Source: Nakamurella flava (GTDB taxonomy: Bacteria; Actinomycetota; Actinomycetes; Mycobacteriales; Nakamurellaceae). From it: a DNA stretch of 64,000 bases. The translations under genes were made by a program, and so were the position numbers. Numbering within the stretch: position 1 is the stretch's first letter; each line of letters opens with the position of its first letter. A model generated the notes under the pieces. The model saw nothing but the letters and a program-made list of their open reading frames with translations, was not told the DNA's origin and searched no databases. Where the stretch lies: the NCBI RefSeq assembly GCF_005298075.1, contig NZ_SZZH01000001.1:868001-932000 (forward strand), given 5' to 3'. Positions 46,251 through 55,876 of this stretch are shown piece by piece.

Positions 46251-46567
46251 GGGCCAATCCAAACAGCCCGGGCGGGCACCTTCCGCACCGCATCGGTGCC
46301 GGGCTTCGCCGTCCGTCCGCACGGCGGAAGATTGACCGGTCGTCGGCCCCGATTCCTCCGGCCGTTCGGTGGCGACGTCGGCCCACCGCTGTTCCTCCCG
46401 CTTGCGATCCGCGGCACGTTCCCTCAGCCGCGCCCCTAGACCCACCGAACAGGTCAGGCCCAGACCCGGGGCCGGCATCGCCGGGTATCGCGGGAGGGTC
46501 GGCCCCGTGGGCTCCCGGATCGGCTTGTCAGGGCCGTGGCGCACGCCGGAGCGGGGGAAGATGAAGC
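46251..46567. other. Divergent intergenic region
   Basis: A 317-base gap between the ligase and the gene at 46568. I see no RNA gene, repeat or clear promoter box beyond a GGGGGAAG ribosome site at 46553-46560. The frame open on the minus strand here looks like an upstream extension without coding character. Confidence 0.4.
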
Positions 46568-47014
46568 GTGACCACCACCGGGATGGACAGTTGGGACCGC
46601 GTTCTGGGCCGCACCAAGCCGGCCAAGGGGGAGCGCGCGGCGACCGCGCAGTACGTCGGCGGCGACGAGAGCGTGGTGTCCCGGTCGACCGCCGGCCGGG
46701 TCCGGCAATCCGACGACGACCGTGAGGTGATGGCCGGGAACGTGACCGCCCTGGTCACCGACCGGCGCCTGATCCTGCTGCACAGCACCGGTGGCTTTCG
46801 GCCCAAGTGGAGCGCGATCACCCTGCCGTTCGGTCACCTCGAACCGGTCGGCGCCGCGGCTGCGGGCGCGCCGGTCGACGTTCTGGTGCCGACGTCCGGG
46901 CGCCGCGGGTACCTGGTGACCCTGGACACCGCCGAGGCGGCGGAGGGATTGCGGGCCGCGCTGTTCGGGGCGTTGACCGCCTACCGACGAGACCGCATGG
47001 GCCTGCCGGACTGA
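46568..47014 (+). CDS. Conserved hypothetical protein, PH-like domain
   Basis: A 148-residue soluble protein. The middle (about 50-100) looks like the bacterial PH/YokE-like beta fold, with VTALVTDRRLILLHSTGG and WSAITLPFGHLEPV, the typical 'read-out strand then turn' layout. GTG 46568 has GGGGGAAG seven bases upstream; ATG 46583 is an alternative. No partners are evident from the surroundings. Family assignment is tentative. Confidence 0.7.
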   Translation: MTTTGMDSWDRVLGRTKPAKGERAATAQYVGGDESVVSRSTAGRVRQSDDDREVMAGNVTALVTDRRLILLHSTGGFRPKWSAITLPFGHLEPVGAAAAGAPVDVLVPTSGRRGYLVTLDTAEAAEGLRAALFGALTAYRRDRMGLPD

Positions 47015-47202
47015 TCGCGACCGGCCCGTCCGCGTCCAGGTCCCCGGGGGTGACCAGGCGGATCGATACGATGACGGTCGGGGGTTCTTCCCCGTCCGGG
47101 GCCTGCTGACACCCCGGGGTCCGTCGAGGTGGGGAGCCGGAGATTTCGCGCGAGAGGGGCCATTCGACGCCGTCCGGTGTCGTTCGCCGTCGTCTCTGGC
47201 TC

Positions 47203-47529
47203 GTGGCGGTTTTCGCCGTCGTCTCCGTCCTGCTCCTGCTGCCCGTGACGGGGCCGTCGGGTGGCGGTGGGGAACCGGCCGAGGTGTCGACCGTGGCGCT
47301 GCTCGACCCGTCTGCGGTCATGGACGAGCGGCCCATCCCTGGCCGTGACGAGGCTCCGCTTCCCGCCTCGCCGCCCGCGGTGCTGGTGGTCGTTCTCGTC
47401 GCCGTGGGCCTGGTGCGGCGGTCAGCCCGGACCGATCAGCATCGGATCCCGGTCGGCCGGCCGGGGCGGATACCGCAACCGCTTTCGACCCTCGGATGGG
47501 GCGCGACACCGGGTCTGCTGCGCGTGTAG
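47203..47529 (+). CDS. Possible small membrane protein
   Basis: A possible 108-residue protein with two hydrophobic segments (about 1-17 and 58-70) and a Pro/Glu/Asp-rich loop between them. GTG 47203 lies inside the first hydrophobic segment, and the open frame extends back to 47110 without another standard start, so the real N-terminus is uncertain. No family recognised. Confidence 0.35.
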   Translation: MAVFAVVSVLLLLPVTGPSGGGGEPAEVSTVALLDPSAVMDERPIPGRDEAPLPASPPAVLVVVLVAVGLVRRSARTDQHRIPVGRPGRIPQPLSTLGWGATPGLLRV

Positions 47530-47659
47530 CCCGGCCCGGGCTGCCTCGACCCCTCCTGCGCGGACCCGTCGTGGTCCGCACTCCCGACGAAAGGCCCTGG
47601 CGTCATGCGCCTGTCCACACCACTCTGCGCTGCACCGTCCGCGGACGGAGGAACCAGCC

Positions 47660-48889
47660 GTGCGTAAATACCTGCTCGTCGGGCTGGCCGTCGTGCTGGC
47701 CGCCACCACCGGCGTCCTCATCTACCAGGGCAGCAGCGGCGGCCCGGGCGCTGCTGCCGGTGCTGACGTGACGGTCACCCAGACCACCACGGTCGGCGGT
47801 GGCCCGGCCTCCTCCGACCCGGCGTCCTCCTCGGACCCGGCCGGCTCGTCGAGCCCGTCCGGTCCGCCGCCCACCATCGAGGGTCGGGCCGCCACCAACA
47901 TCCCGATGACCAAGCTGGCCCCTGGCGAGAAGGCCCCGCAGTTCGTCATCTTCTCGTTCGACGGTGCCGGTTCGCACACCAAGTGGCAGGAGTTCATGGC
48001 GGCCGCGCAGCCGACGAACTCCCGCATCAACGGCTTCCTGACCGGTCTGTACCTGCTGGCCGACGAGAACAAGAGCAAGTACACCGGCCCCGGTCACTCG
48101 CCCGGGAAGTCGTCCGTCGGTTTCGGCGGCACCACCGACGAGATCGCCACCTTGATCGGCGACCTCAACGCCGCCTACGCCGCCGGCCACGAGATCGGCA
48201 CCCACTACAACGGCCACTTCTGCGCCGGGTCCGAGCCGAGCGGCAACAACTGGACGACCGCGGACTGGTCGAACGAGCTGGACCAGTTCTTCGGGTTCCT
48301 GGAGAACTACCAGGCCAACAACCCGGGAGCGAACCTGCCCACGCTGAACGTGCCGGCCGATGCCATCAAGGGCGGCCGCACGCAGTGCCTGGAAGGCACC
48401 CTGCCCACCCTCGTCCCGGCCTGGAAGGAGCACGGCCTGACCTACGACTCGTCCATGCCGGCCCCGGCCAAGGGCGTGTACTGGCCGCAGAAGGTCGACG
48501 GGATCTGGGAGTTCTACATGCCGTTCGTCTACTCGCCGGCCTTCGAGGGGTCGGTCATGTTGATGGACTACAACATGTGGATCAAGTTCAACAAGGGGGA
48601 GAACCAGCCGGAGACCGCGCCGCAGTTGCGGCAGATCGTGTACGACACGTACACGCACCTGTACGACGAGGCGCTGAGCGGGAACCGGGCGCCGCTGCTG
48701 ATCGCGAACCACTTCAACAACTGGAACGGGAACTCGTTCAACGAGCCCACGCTGCGGTTCATGACCGACTACTGCGGCAAGCCCGACACCTACTGCGCGA
48801 CCTACCAGGACGTCATCGCGTGGATGGAAATGCAGGACCCGGCCGTGCTGCAGCAGCTGCTGGACCAGGCGCCGGTGGCGGCGGCCTGA
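47660..48889 (+). CDS. Secreted polysaccharide-deacetylase-like (NodB-fold) protein
   Basis: A 409-residue exported protein: N-terminal membrane anchor (about 3-25), a Ser/Pro/Thr-rich linker (about 28-75), then a deacetylase-like barrel. [10 protein letters not shown] corresponds to NodB motif 1 and [12 protein letters not shown] to motif 2 with its metal-binding His pair. The second Asp of the usual FDDG is replaced by Gly. GTG 47660 follows a GGAGGA site. Likely acts on cell-wall or extracellular glycans, but activity is uncertain given the motif change. Confidence 0.8.
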   Translation: MRKYLLVGLAVVLAATTGVLIYQGSSGGPGAAAGADVTVTQTTTVGGGPASSDPASSSDPAGSSSPSGPPPTIEGRAATNIPMTKLAPGEKAPQFVIFSFDGAGSHTKWQEFMAAAQPTNSRINGFLTGLYLLADENKSKYTGPGHSPGKSSVGFGGTTDEIATLIGDLNAAYAAGHEIGTHYNGHFCAGSEPSGNNWTTADWSNELDQFFGFLENYQANNPGANLPTLNVPADAIKGGRTQCLEGTLPTLVPAWKEHGLTYDSSMPAPAKGVYWPQKVDGIWEFYMPFVYSPAFEGSVMLMDYNMWIKFNKGENQPETAPQLRQIVYDTYTHLYDEALSGNRAPLLIANHFNNWNGNSFNEPTLRFMTDYCGKPDTYCATYQDVIAWMEMQDPAVLQQLLDQAPVAAA

Positions 48890-49769
48890 CCGGCTGGACC
48901 GCCGTGGGTTCGCTGACCGGGGCTCCCGGGTCGGTCCGGCTGCCGCTGCGTTCCGCGCCGATCCCGGCAACGACGACGCACAGCAGCCCGACCGCCGGGA
49001 GCACCCCGGGCACCTGACCGAGCAGCACCAGCCCGATCACCAGGGCCAGCGCCGGTTCGAGGCTCATGAGCGTGCCGAATGCGGCTGCGGTCAACCGGCG
49101 CAGGGCCAGCATCTCGAGGGCGAACGGAACGACCGGCACCAGCAGTGCGAGGCCGATCCCGATGACCAGCAGCTCCGGGGTGAGGCGCGGGAGCGTCACG
49201 GGTCCGGCGACCAGCGTCGCGACGACACCCGCCACGGGCATCGAGACGGCGAGTCCGCGGATTCCGCTGACCCGGTCGCCGACGCGCTGGGTGAGCAGGA
49301 TGTAGGCCGCCCAGCAGGCCGCCGCGCCCAGCGCGTACAGGACGCCGACCGCGTCGGTGGTGCCCCGCCAGGGTTCGGTCAGCAGCAGCACCCCGGCCGC
49401 GGCTGGCAGCACCCAGATCCGGGCCGGACCGCGTCCCCGCCAGGCGGCCACCAACAGTGGGCCGAGGAACTCCAGAGCGCTGGCCGTCCCGAGCGGTAGC
49501 CGACTGGCCGCCGCCATGAAGAGCATGGTCAGTGCGGCGGTGACGACTCCCAGCACGACGCAGGTCAGCAGGTCGGAGCGGGTGTACCAGGACCGGCGAG
49601 GGCGAACGAAGACCAGCAGGAGCACGCCGGCCCAGGCCAGCCGGAGCCAGGCGGCGCCCTCGGCTCCCAGGCGGTCGAACAGTCCGACGGACGCGGCCAG
49701 ACCCAACTGGATCAGGGCCATCGAGGCGACGGCCAGGACGACGCCCTGGCGGGCGGGTGCGAGGTTCAC
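48813..49769 (-). CDS. EamA-family transporter (RhtA-like)
   Basis: A 318-residue protein with ten hydrophobic segments and two EamA repeats. [19 protein letters not shown] and [20 protein letters not shown] are typical of the RhtA threonine/homoserine exporter type. Starts GTG 49769, divergent from a LysR-type regulator that probably controls it. Its Pro/Ala-rich tail overlaps the 3' end of the deacetylase-like gene by 77 bases on the other strand. Confidence 0.87.
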   Translation of the reverse strand: MNLAPARQGVVLAVASMALIQLGLAASVGLFDRLGAEGAAWLRLAWAGVLLLVFVRPRRSWYTRSDLLTCVVLGVVTAALTMLFMAAASRLPLGTASALEFLGPLLVAAWRGRGPARIWVLPAAAGVLLLTEPWRGTTDAVGVLYALGAAACWAAYILLTQRVGDRVSGIRGLAVSMPVAGVVATLVAGPVTLPRLTPELLVIGIGLALLVPVVPFALEMLALRRLTAAAFGTLMSLEPALALVIGLVLLGQVPGVLPAVGLLCVVVAGIGAERSGSRTDPGAPVSEPTAVQPVRPPPPAPGPAAAAARPGPAFPSTR

Positions 49770-49863
49770 GTACCCGATCAGACCAGCCGTCGACCGTTCA
49801 CGTCCACGTGGCGATCTCGAACAAACTGTTCACTGTGGATGATGAGTGGTCCATACTGGGCGG

Positions 49864-50805
49864 GTGGACCCCCGCCGGTTGCGGCTACTACGTGAGCTGG
49901 CCCGGCTCGGCTCCATGCAACTGGTCGCCGACGAACTCGGCGTGACCACCTCGACCGTCTCCCAGCAGATCGCCGCGTTGGCCAAGGACGTCGGGCTCGC
50001 GCTCATCGAGCCGGACGGTCGTCGGGTGCGGTTGACGCCGGCCGGCCGCCGACTGGCCGACCACGCCGCGACGATCCTCGCCGCGATCGACACCGCGCGG
50101 GCCGACCTGCAGCCCGGCGACCCGGCGGGCACCGTCCGGGTCGCCGGGTTCGCCACCGCCATCCGCCGGGCCCTGCTGCCGGCCATCCGCGACCTGTCCC
50201 GCGACCATCCGAGGATCACCCTGCGGGTCCGGGAACACGAGCCACCGGAGGCGCTTGACCTGTTGGCCGCCGGCGCCGTCGACCTGGCCCTGGTCTACGA
50301 CTTCACGGTCGCGCCCCGGGTGCTGGACGAGTCCCTCGAGGTGCTGCCGCTCTGGACGGCGTCGTGGTCGATGGGGGTCCCGGACGATCCGGGGATCGGC
50401 CGGTGCGGGGCGGACGCCGAGGGTCTGACCGCCCCCGAAGTGTTGGGCCGCCTCCGAGAGCGGTTGTGCATCGTCAACTCCCGGGACACCGCCGACGAGA
50501 CCGTGCTGCGTCTGCTGGGTTCGCTGGCCGGTTTCACGCCGCTCATCGCCCATCGGGCCGACAGTCTCGAGCTGGTCGTCGATCTCATCACCGGCGGGCA
50601 GGGTGTCGGCCTGCTGCCACAGGCCTGGCCGCCGACCCCCGGCGTCAGACTGCTCCCGCTGCACGATCCGGACGTGGTGCAACGGGCCTTCGTGGTGACC
50701 CGACGCGGCCATACGCAGTGGGCTCCGCTGGGCATCGTGCGCCGACTGCTGACCGACCGGGCATCCGCCGACACCGGCGTCCGCGCCACCGCCGCGGACC
50801 GGTGA
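49864..50805 (+). CDS. LysR-family transcriptional regulator
   Basis: A 313-residue regulator with N-terminal winged helix (RLRLLRELARLGSMQLVADE, then TTSTVSQQIAAL) and a LysR effector domain. GTG 49864 matches the usual LysR N-terminus; a CATACT -10-like box (49851-49856) suggests a leaderless transcript. GTG 49846 is an alternative. Divergent from the EamA gene 94 bases away, the standard layout for a dedicated regulator. Confidence 0.88.
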   Translation: MDPRRLRLLRELARLGSMQLVADELGVTTSTVSQQIAALAKDVGLALIEPDGRRVRLTPAGRRLADHAATILAAIDTARADLQPGDPAGTVRVAGFATAIRRALLPAIRDLSRDHPRITLRVREHEPPEALDLLAAGAVDLALVYDFTVAPRVLDESLEVLPLWTASWSMGVPDDPGIGRCGADAEGLTAPEVLGRLRERLCIVNSRDTADETVLRLLGSLAGFTPLIAHRADSLELVVDLITGGQGVGLLPQAWPPTPGVRLLPLHDPDVVQRAFVVTRRGHTQWAPLGIVRRLLTDRASADTGVRATAADR

Positions 50806-50810
50806 CTCGA

Positions 50811-51257
50811 TCAGTCGTCGGGGAGCCGCCCACCGCGCTGCTTCTTCAGTTGTCCCCGCTGCTTCTTGGCGCTGATCCGTCGTTCCTGCGACCCGCGCGT
50901 GGGCCTGGTCCTCCTGCGCGGCGGGGCGGGCAAGGCGATCGCCTGCCGGATCGCCGTGGCCAGCCGGGCGCGGGCCGCTTCCCGGTTGCGCAGCTGCTGA
51001 CGGAATTCGCTGGCCGCGATCGTCAGGACGCCGTCGACCAGCCGCGGACCGAGCCGCTCGGCCAGCCGAGCCCGCTGGAGGCCGGTCAGTCCCGGGATCT
51101 CCAGCACCCGCACCGACAGCTCGGCCCGGCTGTCCGCGGTGTTGACGCCCTGGCCGCCGGGTCCGGAGGAGCGGCTGAACCGCCAGTCGAGCATCGCCGC
51201 GGGCACGACGAGCCGGTCGGTGACCGGCAGATCGCCGGACGGGTCGTCGGTGGGCAC
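50811..51257 (-). CDS. arfB: ArfB/YaeJ-type peptidyl-tRNA hydrolase (ribosome rescue)
   Basis: A 148-residue release-factor-like protein. SSGPGGQGVNTADSRAEL carries the GGQ motif that hydrolyses peptidyl-tRNA, and the basic tail RRISAKKQRGQLKKQR is the segment that enters the empty mRNA channel in ArfB. GTG 51257 is chosen by comparison with family length; GTG 51275 is also possible. It follows the VWA gene by 28 bases and may be read from the same transcript. Confidence 0.9.
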   Translation of the reverse strand: MPTDDPSGDLPVTDRLVVPAAMLDWRFSRSSGPGGQGVNTADSRAELSVRVLEIPGLTGLQRARLAERLGPRLVDGVLTIAASEFRQQLRNREAARARLATAIRQAIALPAPPRRRTRPTRGSQERRISAKKQRGQLKKQRGGRLPDD

Positions 51258-51285
51258 CGGCGGAGTGTGCCGCACCCCGGCGCGC

Positions 51286-52461
51286 TCAGGCGCGTTCGGC
51301 GCGGTAGCGATGGGCCCAGGCCGCGACCTCGCCGCTCTCGATCGCGCACGCCAGGAGATCGGGGAAGGCGTCCGGGGTGCAGGCGAACGCCGGCACCCCG
51401 ATGGCTTCCAGAGCGGCGGCATGGTCCCGGTCGTAGGCGGGCGCGCCGTTGTCGGAGAGCGCCAACAGGGCCACGACCTGCACGCCGGCCAGTTTCATCG
51501 CGTTCATCCGGCGGATGAGCTCGCCGTGGATACCGCCCTCGTACAGGTCGGAGATCAGCACGAAGATGCTGTCGTTCGGAGCGGTGATGAGCTCCTGGCA
51601 GTGCGCGACGGCCTTGTTGATGTCGGTGCCACCACCGAGTTGCACCCCGAACAGCACATCCACCGGGTCGGTCAGCTGGTCGGTGAGGTCCACGACGCGG
51701 GTGTCGAAGACGACCAGCGACGTCCGCAACGACTTCAGCGAGGCCAGCACCGCGCCGAAAACCGCGGCGTACACGACCGACTCGGCCATGGAACCGGATT
51801 GGTCGATGGCGACGACGACGTGCCGCTGCACCTGGTTCTCACGCCGCCCGTAACCGATCAACCGCTCCGGGACGACCGTTCGCCGTTCCGGGATCCAGTG
51901 CCGCAGGTTGGCGGCAATCGTCCGCGGCCAGTCGATGTCGGCGGTCCGGCGGGGCCGGCGGCTACGGGACGACCGTTGCAGCGCCCCGCGGATCGACGAG
52001 CGGGTCCGCTCGGCCAGCCGCTCCTCGATCTGCCGCACCACCCGACCGACCACCAACCGGGCGGTGGCCCGGGACGTCTCCGGCAGCAACCGGCTCAGCC
52101 CCATGATGGTCGCCACCAGTTCGACATCCGGTTCCACCGCCTCGAGCAGTTCCGGTTCGAGCAACAACTGGTGCAGTTGCAGCCGCTCCACCGCATCCCG
52201 CTGCAGCACCTGCACCACCGAGGACGGGAAGTAGGTGCGGATGTCTTCGAGCCAACCGACCACCCGCGGCGCGGAGGAACCCAGGCCGGCGCTGCGCTTG
52301 CCGCCGCCGGTACCGCCCGGTCCGGTCCGGTCGTAGACCGCACCCAACGCACCGTCCACCCGACGGTCATCGGCGGACAGCGAGACGCCGCTGTCCGCAT
52401 CGTCCGCGGGCGGCCCGACGAGCAGCCGCCACCGTCGCATCCGTTCGGTCTCGTCGGTCAT
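51286..52461 (-). CDS. VWA-domain protein of the MoxR/SWIM cluster
   Basis: A 391-residue protein with a C-terminal VWA domain: MIDAS residues in VAIDQSGSM, GGGTDINKA and LISDLYEGG. The N-terminal half is helical. VWA proteins of this type pair with MoxR ATPases (gene at 54767) to remodel clients. Overlaps the DUF5682 gene by four bases. Confidence 0.9.
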   Translation of the reverse strand: MTDETERMRRWRLLVGPPADDADSGVSLSADDRRVDGALGAVYDRTGPGGTGGGKRSAGLGSSAPRVVGWLEDIRTYFPSSVVQVLQRDAVERLQLHQLLLEPELLEAVEPDVELVATIMGLSRLLPETSRATARLVVGRVVRQIEERLAERTRSSIRGALQRSSRSRRPRRTADIDWPRTIAANLRHWIPERRTVVPERLIGYGRRENQVQRHVVVAIDQSGSMAESVVYAAVFGAVLASLKSLRTSLVVFDTRVVDLTDQLTDPVDVLFGVQLGGGTDINKAVAHCQELITAPNDSIFVLISDLYEGGIHGELIRRMNAMKLAGVQVVALLALSDNGAPAYDRDHAAALEAIGVPAFACTPDAFPDLLACAIESGEVAAWAHRYRAERA

Positions 52462-54770
52462 CGGCCGCGCACCTCGCCCAGGAGAAGCCGGGCGGTGGCG
52501 AGCACCGGGGCCGCGACCCGCAGGTCAACCCCGGCGAGCGCGCCTGGATCGGCCACCCGGGCCGAGTCGGAACCGCCCAGAGCACGGGCGGCGGTGAGCA
52601 GGTTGCCCCGTTCGGCCGGTTCGAACTGGCCGAACCCCCGACGCAGCAGCGGCGCCACGAGCAGGAACTCGTCGGCGTCCAGGCCGGCCACCCAGCGGTC
52701 CAGCACGGACAGCAACGCCCGGTCGTGGATGAGCAGCAGCGCACCGCCGGCGGTGAAACCCTCCACCCACCATGCCTTATCGGTGGTGTCGCGGCCGACG
52801 GACAGGGCGGCGTGCAGCCGGTCGGCCGCGGCTTGCCGGTCCATCCGATCGGCGTCCATGAGCAGGCGGACCAGGCGACCACCCAGCAGAGCCGGCAGGT
52901 CCCGGCGGTCGGCGGCTTCGGCGAGCGCGCCGTACCACCCATCGCGGGCGGCGCCGGCCGGCAGCAGCGGCACGGCCTCGTGTGCGGCCTCCAGGTGGGG
53001 TCGCAGGTCCCGGGCGGCGTCGTCGTTCAGTCCGCCGATCGCCGCCGGCAGTCCGGCGCACAGGCGGGTCAGCACGGCCTGCGCGACATCGGCCAGCGCC
53101 CCGGTGTCCACCCCGCGGACCGACCCGTACCGCTGAGCCCGGACCAGCGCGGGCAGGGCCTGCAGCAGGCCGGTGATGTCCGCGCTCGCGGCGGCGAAAC
53201 GGTCCAGCCGACCGGTCAGATCCCCCAGGACATCGGGGAGTTCGGCGGTGATGGCATCGGCGATGGCGCTGGCGCAGCCGGCCAGGCTGTCCGCGCCATC
53301 GACCAGGCGGTGGCCGGCGGCGGACGCCACCGTGGTGCCCCACAGGGACGCCTCGACCAGGCGGACCTCCAGCTCCGGTCGCCAGGCGACGGTCCAGCCC
53401 TCCTTGAACGTGCCGGTGCCCGTCACCTGTTCTGGGCGGGCCCAGTCGACCCGCAGGATCCGCAGCCGCCACCACAGCTGCGAGCGGCGCCGGTCGTTGC
53501 GGGTGCGCAGGTCCAGCACCACCTCCCGGGGCTTGGGGTCGAACTTGATGCGCAACGACCGGGCGGTGGCCCGGACGTCCGCGGTGAGCGGGACGGTCGG
53601 CGCGGCGTCGGGCACACTGCCCAGCTGTTCGCCGACGACCGCCTCGCGCACGACGAACCCGAGGGACAGATCGCTGCCGTCGCACAGCACGGCCCGGGTG
53701 GCGTCGAGCACCTCGGTCAGTCCCGGTTCGGGTCGCTCGCGCACGGCGGCCAAGGTGCGGGCCAGGCGGACGGCCTCGATGACGTTCGCCGTGGAAGTGG
53801 GAAGGTCGTGGTCTCGCAGTACCCGCGCGGTCGCAGACAGCCAGTGTTCCAACGGGTGGTCGGTGGCGGTGAACAGGTGCCCGTACCAGCCGGGGGAATC
53901 CACGCCGGCGCCGTATCCGGACGAGGAAGCCAGCCGGGAGTGGGTCCAAGGCACCCAGGTCGCGGTCACCTTCGCCGCCTGGGTCGTGGCGGTCAGCTGC
54001 CGCAGGACGGCGTTGTCGGCGGTCGCCGTGGGGGGTTTGCCGGGTAGCGTGCCGGCCAGTGCGGGGGCATGCCAGGCGCCGCAGACCACCGCGACCCGCT
54101 CGGCCCCGGCCTTGACGGCGGCCCGCAGCTGTTTGCGCATCTGCGCCTCGCGCTGCAGGGTGCGCTCGTCGTGCTCGGGATGGGCGGTGCGGACGGCGGT
54201 CATCGCCTCGGTGACGGCGTCGAAGGAATCGAGAGGGTCATCCGGGGAACGGTTCTCGACGACGTCCTCCCACCAGCGTTCCGGGTCGTCGTGTCCGGCG
54301 GCGCCGGCCAGCAACGCGATCGGGTCGGTCCGCAGCCGCGTCGCCGCGTCATCGGTGTCCGTCGCCGCCTCGGCTTCCGTGTCCGTGTCCGTGTCCGTGT
54401 CGGTATGCGGCTCGGTGGGCGCCTGCTCAGCGGGGTCGTCGTCCTTGGGGCGGCCGAGGACCAGGGCCGCCGGCAGATCCATGAACGAGACCGGCACGTC
54501 GCGCTCGACGGCCCAGTGCAGGGCCTGCCACTCTGGTGAGAACACAGCGAACGGCCAGAACGCGGCCGCCGCCGGGTCGTCGTTGCGGTAGGCGAGCACG
54601 GCGACGGGCGGCCGGAGCTCCGGTTCGGCGACGAGGCCGACCAGCGCGTCGGCCTCCGGAGGCCCCTCGATGAGCAGACGGTCCGGGGAGTACCGCTCCA
54701 GGGCGGCGCGGACGGCGCGGGCCGACCCGGGACCGTGGTGCCGCACCCCGAACACCCGGGTGGTGCTCAC
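52458..54770 (-). CDS. DUF5682 protein
   Basis: A 770-residue protein of the DUF5682 family. The N-terminus VFGVRHHGPGSARAVRAAL and LLIEGPPEADAL resemble TraB/ChaN-type folds with a conserved His-His-Gly. An Asp/Thr/Glu-rich low-complexity segment (about 117-142, repeated TDTDTD) interrupts the first domain. No known activity. Consistently encoded beside MoxR and VWA genes, so probably the client or effector of that ATPase system. Confidence 0.85.
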   Translation of the reverse strand: MSTTRVFGVRHHGPGSARAVRAALERYSPDRLLIEGPPEADALVGLVAEPELRPPVAVLAYRNDDPAAAAFWPFAVFSPEWQALHWAVERDVPVSFMDLPAALVLGRPKDDDPAEQAPTEPHTDTDTDTDTEAEAATDTDDAATRLRTDPIALLAGAAGHDDPERWWEDVVENRSPDDPLDSFDAVTEAMTAVRTAHPEHDERTLQREAQMRKQLRAAVKAGAERVAVVCGAWHAPALAGTLPGKPPTATADNAVLRQLTATTQAAKVTATWVPWTHSRLASSSGYGAGVDSPGWYGHLFTATDHPLEHWLSATARVLRDHDLPTSTANVIEAVRLARTLAAVRERPEPGLTEVLDATRAVLCDGSDLSLGFVVREAVVGEQLGSVPDAAPTVPLTADVRATARSLRIKFDPKPREVVLDLRTRNDRRRSQLWWRLRILRVDWARPEQVTGTGTFKEGWTVAWRPELEVRLVEASLWGTTVASAAGHRLVDGADSLAGCASAIADAITAELPDVLGDLTGRLDRFAAASADITGLLQALPALVRAQRYGSVRGVDTGALADVAQAVLTRLCAGLPAAIGGLNDDAARDLRPHLEAAHEAVPLLPAGAARDGWYGALAEAADRRDLPALLGGRLVRLLMDADRMDRQAAADRLHAALSVGRDTTDKAWWVEGFTAGGALLLIHDRALLSVLDRWVAGLDADEFLLVAPLLRRGFGQFEPAERGNLLTAARALGGSDSARVADPGALAGVDLRVAAPVLATARLLLGEVRGR

Positions 54771-55876
54771 TCGATGACCTGCCGGCAGGCCCGGTAGAAG
54801 TCGCGCCAGTCGCTGCGCTGCCGGACCACGGTCTCCAGGTACTCGGTCCAGGCGACCCGGTCGGCGACGGGGTCCTTGACGACCGCGCCCGTGATGCCGC
54901 CGGCGACGTCGGCGGCGCGCAGCACCCCGTCACCGAAGTGGGCGGCCAACGCCCAGCCGCCGGTGACGACCGAGATCGCCTCCGCGGTGGACAGGCTGCC
55001 GCTCGGCACCTTCAGCGCGGTCCGACCGTCGGTGGTCACCCCTGCGCGGAGCTCGCGGAAAACGGTGACCACGCGGCGGATCTCGTCGCTCGCCTCCGTG
55101 GTGGGCAGGTCCAGGGTGCGGCCCAGTTCGGCGACCCGGGTGGCGACGCTGCCGACTTCCTCCTCGATGCCGGCCGGCAGCGGGAGCACCACGGTGTTGA
55201 AGCGGCGCCGTAGCGCCGCGGACAGGTCGTTGACCCCGCGGTCGCGGTCGTTGGCGGTGGCGATGACGTTGAACCCCCGGCGGGCGGCCACCTCGGTCCC
55301 GATCTCCGGGATGGGCAGCGTCTTCTCGCTGAGCACCGTGATCAACGCGTCCTGCACGTCCGACGGCATCCGGGTCAGTTCCTCGATGCGGGCGATGGCG
55401 CCGGTCCGCATCGCGGTGAGCACGGGCGACGGGACCAGCGCGGCCTCGCTCGGGCCCTCGGCGAGCAGTCGCGCGTAGTTCCACCCGTACCGGATCGACT
55501 CCTCACCGGTGCCGGCGGTGCCCTGGATGAGCAGCGTGGAGTCCCCACTGATGGCCGCGGCCAGATGCTCGGACACCCACGATTTCGCGGTCCCCGGCAC
55601 ACCGAGTAACAGCAGGGCACGATCGGTGGCGACGGTGGCCACAGCCACTTCCATCAGCCGCCGCGACCCGACGTACTTGGGACTGATGACCGTGTCGCCG
55701 GCGGTCCCACCCAGCAGGTAGGTGACCACCGCCCACGGTGACAGACGCCAGCTCTCCGGGCGGGGCCGGTCATCCACGGCCGCCAGCGCTGTCAGTTCAG
55801 TGGCGAACTGCTGCTCGGCGTGGGGCCGCAGGATGGTGGGGGCATCGGTCACTGCGTCGGTCACTGCGTCGGTCAT
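54767..55876 (-). CDS. MoxR-family AAA+ ATPase
   Basis: A 369-residue ATPase. Walker A is GVPGTAKS (a MoxR-style loop), Walker B region IARIEELTRMPSDVQDAL, sensor 1 NVIATANDRDRGVNDL and the arginine-finger segment AALRRRFNTVV. The N-terminus repeats TDAV twice (12-base tandem repeats at the gene start). Centre of the five-gene cluster, overlapping both neighbours by four bases. Confidence 0.92.
   Translation of the reverse strand: MTDAVTDAVTDAPTILRPHAEQQFATELTALAAVDDRPRPESWRLSPWAVVTYLLGGTAGDTVISPKYVGSRRLMEVAVATVATDRALLLLGVPGTAKSWVSEHLAAAISGDSTLLIQGTAGTGEESIRYGWNYARLLAEGPSEAALVPSPVLTAMRTGAIARIEELTRMPSDVQDALITVLSEKTLPIPEIGTEVAARRGFNVIATANDRDRGVNDLSAALRRRFNTVVLPLPAGIEEEVGSVATRVAELGRTLDLPTTEASDEIRRVVTVFRELRAGVTTDGRTALKVPSGSLSTAEAISVVTGGWALAAHFGDGVLRAADVAGGITGAVVKDPVADRVAWTEYLETVVRQRSDWRDFYRACRQVIE

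Noticed and set aside
46251-46544. N-terminal extension of the glutamate-cysteine ligase
   Set aside because: Arg/Pro-rich, no ribosome site, and homologues begin at the TIDFAASE region.
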